A program made the translations under genes and the position numbers. A DNA stretch of 8,884 nt. Origin: Planctomycetota bacterium (GTDB lineage: Bacteria > Planctomycetota > Phycisphaerae > UBA1845). The notes under the pieces were generated by a model. It was not told the DNA's origin. It saw nothing but the letters and a program-made list of their open reading frames with translations, and made no database searches. Shown one piece after another: positions 6,273 to 8,884 of the stretch; within the stretch, counting starts at the first letter, position 1; each line of letters starts with the position of its first letter. Where the stretch lies: assembly GCA_024278775.1 (NCBI GenBank), contig JAJRSP010000163.1:1-8884 (forward strand). Reading direction: 5' to 3'.

Positions 6273-7421
6273 TTACACATCCTGCCGGCCGGGGTCTTCG
6301 TACATCTGGACATAGCTTTCGTAGCGTTCCGGCAGCACATCGCCGCGTGTTACGGCTTGTTTGATGGCGCACTCGGTTTCGTGTGTGTGGGAGCAGTCGG
6401 GGTATTTGCAATTCGGGATAAGCGGCACGAACTCTACGAAATGGGCTTCGTACTGTTCACGCGGGATGACCGAGAGGTCAAACGTGCGAATGCCGGGCGT
6501 GTCCACGACATAACCGCCGAACGGGAGTTTCATGAGCGTGGCGGTGGTGGTGGTGTGTCGGCCTTTTTCGATTTGTTCGCTGACGTGGCCCACGCGAAGT
6601 TTCAACTCCGGCACTACCGCGTTAAGCAGTGAACTTTTTCCGACGCCGCTCTGTCCCGTCACGACTGAGGAACGATCGGTGAGCAGGCCTTTGAGTTGCT
6701 CGATCCCCGTACCTTTGATGGCGCATGTGTGTATCGTTTCGTAGCCGAGGGACGCATAGCGTTGGATGATTAGCACCGCTTGACCGTCTTCGTCCAGGTC
6801 CATTTTGTTCATGCAGATGATCGGCGTCATGCCGCCGGCGTGCGCGGCCACGATGTACCGATCGATCAGGTTGGGCTTGGGGCGCGGCTCCCTGGCACAG
6901 GTGACGATGATGGCCTGATTGATGTTGGCTGCGATCGTGTGGATGCGTTTTCCCGAGCGCCGCTGCAAGACGCCGGTCCTGGGCTCGACGTGTTCGATGA
7001 CGCCCTCGGCCACAACGCCTTTTTTCTCGGCCTCGGGTCGAAAGTGGACGCGGTCCCCGACAATCACGGCGTTTCGTTCTTCGATGCACAGCGTGCGCAG
7101 CACCCGACGCACGGAGCATGGCCAGACGCGCGTGCCGTCATCGACCTCGGCGTAGCGCCCCCGCATGGCGATCACCACTCCGGGTGCCAGACCGCTCGAT
7201 ACCGAGGCGTTTTCTTCGCCGACAATGATGGTGCGGTGCCTGGAGAGATCCCCCTTGGCGACGACTCGCTCGTCCCGCTGCGAATCGACATCGAAGTCGT
7301 CGGTCTGCTTCGCTTCGTGAGTGACGTCGGTGACGCGTTTGCGTTTGCCGCGGTTTCTACGAAACGGCACTCGAACTTTCTTGCCGCCGCCGCTGGGTTT
7401 TTTCCCCGAAGGATCTGCCAT
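6273..7421 (-). CDS. rsgA: Ribosome small subunit biogenesis GTPase RsgA
   Basis: RsgA is a circularly permuted GTPase that binds the maturing 30S subunit, checks the decoding region and releases RbfA. Numbering is from an in-frame GTG at 7439 (388 residues). An OB fold spans about 85-160. The GTPase motifs come in permuted order: G4 NKMD (211-214), G5-like CAIKGTG (239-245), G1 GQSGVGKS (262-269), G2 Thr cluster (296-299) and G3 DTPG (313-316). The C-terminal zinc site is Cys344, Cys349, His351, Cys357. An N-terminal arm of about 80 residues, with Lys/Arg-rich stretch 13-35, makes the protein longer than the usual 290-350; it probably touches rRNA. The start is uncertain among GTG 7439, ATG 7430 and ATG 7421. 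The last is preferred because a promoter-like sequence covers the others. Confidence 0.95.
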   Translation of the reverse strand: MADPSGKKPSGGGKKVRVPFRRNRGKRKRVTDVTHEAKQTDDFDVDSQRDERVVAKGDLSRHRTIIVGEENASVSSGLAPGVVIAMRGRYAEVDDGTRVWPCSVRRVLRTLCIEERNAVIVGDRVHFRPEAEKKGVVAEGVIEHVEPRTGVLQRRSGKRIHTIAANINQAIIVTCAREPRPKPNLIDRYIVAAHAGGMTPIICMNKMDLDEDGQAVLIIQRYASLGYETIHTCAIKGTGIEQLKGLLTDRSSVVTGQSGVGKSSLLNAVVPELKLRVGHVSEQIEKGRHTTTTATLMKLPFGGYVVDTPGIRTFDLSVIPREQYEAHFVEFVPLIPNCKYPDCSHTHETECAIKQAVTRGDVLPERYESYVQMYEDPGRQDV

Positions 7422-7428
7422 TGCGGTC

Positions 7429-7458
7429 ATTGTCCACACAGTGGGTGGCTTTCGTCAA
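7429..7458 (-). promoter_or_regulatory. Candidate promoter for rsgA
   Basis: On the minus strand TTGACG (7458-7453, five of six) is followed after 18 nt by GACAAT (7434-7429, four of six). Transcription would start at about 7422, right next to the ATG at 7421, which would give a leaderless mRNA. It would also rule out the GTG at 7439 and the ATG at 7430 as starts. Confidence 0.4.
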
Positions 7459-7466
7459 GCCGAGTA

Positions 7467-7482
7467 CTCCGGAACTCCGGAG
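7467..7482. promoter_or_regulatory. Double TCCGGA palindrome upstream of pyrF
   Basis: CTCCGG (7467-7472) and CCGGAG (7477-7482) form a perfect 6-bp inverted repeat around AACT. The same stretch holds the palindrome TCCGGA twice (7468-7473 and 7476-7481). It ends 7 nt before the pyrF -35 box and lies upstream of the rsgA -35 box, so it sits centrally between two divergent genes. A regulator site is inferred; no known consensus is recognised. Confidence 0.4.
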
Positions 7483-7489
7483 CGTGGTA

Positions 7490-7518
7490 TTGCGTGAAAG
7501 GTGTCCAGTCTCTAAGAT
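7490..7518 (+). promoter_or_regulatory. Candidate promoter for pyrF
   Basis: TTGCGT (7490-7495) is followed after a 17-nt spacer by TAAGAT (7513-7518, four of six). Transcription would start near 7525 and leave about 55 nt of leader. The -35 match is weak, so confidence is modest. Confidence 0.4.
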
Positions 7519-7566
7519 TTCGTTCGGATTCGCCCGGATCGGCGGTGTGCGGGGCGGTGTGGACAT

Positions 7567-7573
7567 GGGAGGG
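7567..7573 (+). promoter_or_regulatory. Strong ribosome binding site of pyrF
   Basis: GGGAGGG lies six bases before the ATG at 7580. It is the clearest Shine-Dalgarno sequence in the window. It decides for that ATG over the in-frame ATG at 7565, which has no such site. Confidence 0.75.
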
Positions 7574-7579
7574 AACACG

Positions 7580-8551
7580 ATGACAAATCATTTTGGCGAT
7601 CGATTGACCCAAGCAGTCATGAAGAAGGAAGCAGCGGTGTGTGTGGGTTTTGACCCTCTGATCCAGCGCATCCCTCGTGAGATTCGTGAGGAGTACCGTA
7701 TCGACGAGGTCCGGAATCATTGGGGGTTGTCAAGCGGTGGTCGAGAGGCTTTGGCGAATGCGATTCTGGCGTATGGCCGGGGTGTGGTTGACGCCGTGGC
7801 ACCGTGGGTTCCTGTAATCAAAATCAACATTGCCTTTTTTGAACCGTATTATGCCGAAGGCATTCGCGCGTATTTCCAGATGGTACGATACGCTCACGAT
7901 GCCGGCTTACTCGTCATCGGCGATATCAAGCGGGCAGATATCGGGCATTCCACGGTGCAATACGCCGAGGCCCACATCGGTGGTCCGGATTCCACCTCGG
8001 AGGAAGGGTTTGCGATCCCGGACGCCGTTACGGTCAACCCCTATTTCGGGTACGACGGCATCCGTCCTTTTGTCGAGGCGGCACGCGATCGGGGGCGCGG
8101 GTTGTTCGTACTTGTACAAACGAGTAACGAGTCGGCCGTCGACGTTCAGGGAGCGCTATTGTCGGATGGTACGACGCTGTCCCACCACGTAGCCGAGCTG
8201 GTGCAGGGATGGGCGGAGCAAAGTGGTCTGGTGGGTGAGAGCGGCTACAGTTGTATCGGAGCCGTGGTGTCACCGCGCGATGTAGACGTGTCGCGCGATC
8301 TCCGTGGGATGATGCCCCATTGTATTTTTCTAGTTCCCGGGTTTGGTGCGCAGGGGCGTACGGCCGATGAGGTTAGCACTTGTTTCAAAGACGACGGCAC
8401 GGGCGCGCTGGTGAGCGCTTCGAGAAGTGTGATCTACGCCTACGAAAACGTCCGATACTGCGGCTCCTGCGACAACGGGGACTGGCAGACGTGCGTTGCC
8501 AAGGCCGCGGAGGATCTCGTCACCTCGGTTCGTACCGTCCTGACCGTCTAA
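7580..8551 (+). CDS. pyrF: Orotidine 5'-phosphate decarboxylase, type 2
   Basis: PyrF removes CO2 from orotidine monophosphate to give UMP, the last step of de novo pyrimidine synthesis, as a cytosolic TIM-barrel dimer. From the ATG at 7580 the product has 323 residues, long even for the type-2 subfamily (usually about 270-310). Motifs are VGFDP (22-26), KINIAFFE with Lys81 (81-88), the catalytic Asp115-Ile-Lys117-Arg-Ala-Asp120 box, VNPYFGYDG (152-160), QTSN (180-183), and the phosphate-binding VPGFGAQGRTADEV (252-265) followed by SASRSVIYAY (279-288). The C-terminus holds a Cys-Gly-Ser-Cys pair (294-297) and Cys305 in the segment after the last barrel strand. The gene runs divergently from rsgA and no other pyrimidine gene is nearby. 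Confidence 0.95.
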   Translation: MTNHFGDRLTQAVMKKEAAVCVGFDPLIQRIPREIREEYRIDEVRNHWGLSSGGREALANAILAYGRGVVDAVAPWVPVIKINIAFFEPYYAEGIRAYFQMVRYAHDAGLLVIGDIKRADIGHSTVQYAEAHIGGPDSTSEEGFAIPDAVTVNPYFGYDGIRPFVEAARDRGRGLFVLVQTSNESAVDVQGALLSDGTTLSHHVAELVQGWAEQSGLVGESGYSCIGAVVSPRDVDVSRDLRGMMPHCIFLVPGFGAQGRTADEVSTCFKDDGTGALVSASRSVIYAYENVRYCGSCDNGDWQTCVAKAAEDLVTSVRTVLTV

Positions 8552-8856
8552 TGCACAAAGCGTAACGTCTCTCGTGGTTCATCTCGCCCGCGTTACGACT
8601 TGATGCGTTCTTTCGGATGGCTTGCCGCGCACGGCCACCCCGATTCACCCGGTGGTGCCGTATCCCGGGACTCGGCGCATCCGACTCTTCTACAAGTTTC
8701 AGCCATCGTTCTCGGACGATAGCGCGTCGTCCCAAAATGCATCCATTTCGTAAGTCCTACCGTAGTTTTGAGCGTGCCTCGGGGTGGCACGGTCAGGTCA
8801 TCTAGTCAAGCGGCATACCATCCCCGCCGTTTCGAGCAGAAGGACCCACCCCGCAT
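8552..8856. other. Gene-free region with four stem-loops
   Basis: No reading frame here resembles a protein; the short open frames are low-complexity Arg/Ser-rich. Four inverted repeats stand out. CGTAACG (8561-8567) pairs with CGTTACG (8591-8597), extended by AAG/CTT past a bulged A, just after the pyrF stop. ACGGC-CACC (8631-8639) pairs with GGTG-GT-GCCGT (8651-8661). GGACGA (8714-8719) pairs with TCGTCC (8727-8732). CGTGCC (8773-8778) pairs with GGCACG (8786-8791). In addition, GCCACCCCGA (8634-8643) has its exact reverse complement at 8779-8788. This could be a pyrF 3' structure, a repeat remnant or an unknown RNA. No tRNA is seen. Confidence 0.45.
8558..8601 (+). terminator. Stem-loop after pyrF, possible transcript end
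   Basis: The stem CGTAACG/CGTTACG (7 bp, plus AAG/CTT beyond a bulged A) begins 7 nt after the pyrF stop codon and encloses 23 nt. There is no T-run after it, so a classic intrinsic terminator is doubtful. A stability hairpin or a Rho-dependent end is possible. Confidence 0.3.
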
Positions 8857-8871
8857 AAAAAAAACTTGACT
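8857..8871 (+). promoter_or_regulatory. Partial promoter at the window edge
   Basis: Eight A residues (8857-8864) lie just before TTGACT (8866-8871, five of six -35 matches). The A-tract would fit an UP element. A second TTGAC starts at 8880. The -10 region lies beyond the end, so this probably drives a plus-strand gene just outside the window. Confidence 0.35.
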
Positions 8872-8884
8872 CGTTTTCGTTGAC

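Noticed and set aside
7421..7579. Upstream extension of the pyrF frame to 7421, or the ATG at 7565
   Set aside because: The extension would read through the predicted promoter and palindrome, and GGGAGGG is ideally spaced only for the ATG at 7580.
6780..7583. Open frame of 267 codons on the plus strand opposite rsgA
   Set aside because: It is antisense to conserved GTPase codons and runs through the divergent promoter space; no family features.
8520..8805. Short open frames on both strands after pyrF (62 to 71 codons)
   Set aside because: No ribosome sites or families; Arg/Ser-rich products that run across hairpins; the minus one overlaps the pyrF end.

Overview
The window looks like a piece of a GC-rich bacterial chromosome. 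It holds five confidently recognised housekeeping genes, one unrecognised exported protein, and intergenic spaces unusually full of inverted repeats. A member of the Planctomycetota is my best guess. The grounds are the type-2 PyrF of about 320 residues, the homodimeric AceE-type pyruvate dehydrogenase E1, the Cys-rich exported protein with carboxypeptidase-regulatory-like domains, and REP-like hairpin repeats ending in GGGGCACCCG. This is pattern memory, not a phylogeny. There is no phage, plasmid, CRISPR or transposase gene, no rRNA and no recognisable tRNA.

Layout. Positions 1-215 hold a REP-like hairpin element and a candidate promoter. Next, on the plus strand, comes a tight two-gene unit: riboflavin synthase (ribE, 216-860, TTG start) and PdxA (857-1945), overlapping by ATGA. 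They supply vitamins B2 and B6. The last codons of pdxA run into a palindromic repeat. The convergent gap to the next gene holds a second repeat of that type and a second copy of the REP-like element. The minus-strand aceE gene (2079-4769 or 4781) encodes the full-length E1 of pyruvate dehydrogenase; no E2 or E3 gene is in view. A divergent control region follows, with a promoter overlapping an imperfect palindrome, then an unknown exported or lipoprotein-like gene (4997-6238, plus). The ribosome-assembly GTPase gene rsgA (6273-7421 or 7439) runs convergently on the minus strand. It diverges from pyrF (7580-8551, plus; OMP decarboxylase, the last step of UMP synthesis). The last 333 bases have no credible gene. 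They carry four stem-loops and a -35-like element at the very end.

The genes do not form one pathway. The most interesting signals are in the spacers. Two 47-nt REP-like copies are identical at 45 positions, and their two differences form one compensatory base-pair change (T-A to C-G) in the hairpin stem. These copies lie in direct orientation on either side of the ribE-pdxA pair. The PdxA C-terminus is encoded by a repeat. The unknown gene at 4997-6238 is the only coding region whose function I cannot name. I see no convincing new multi-gene system.
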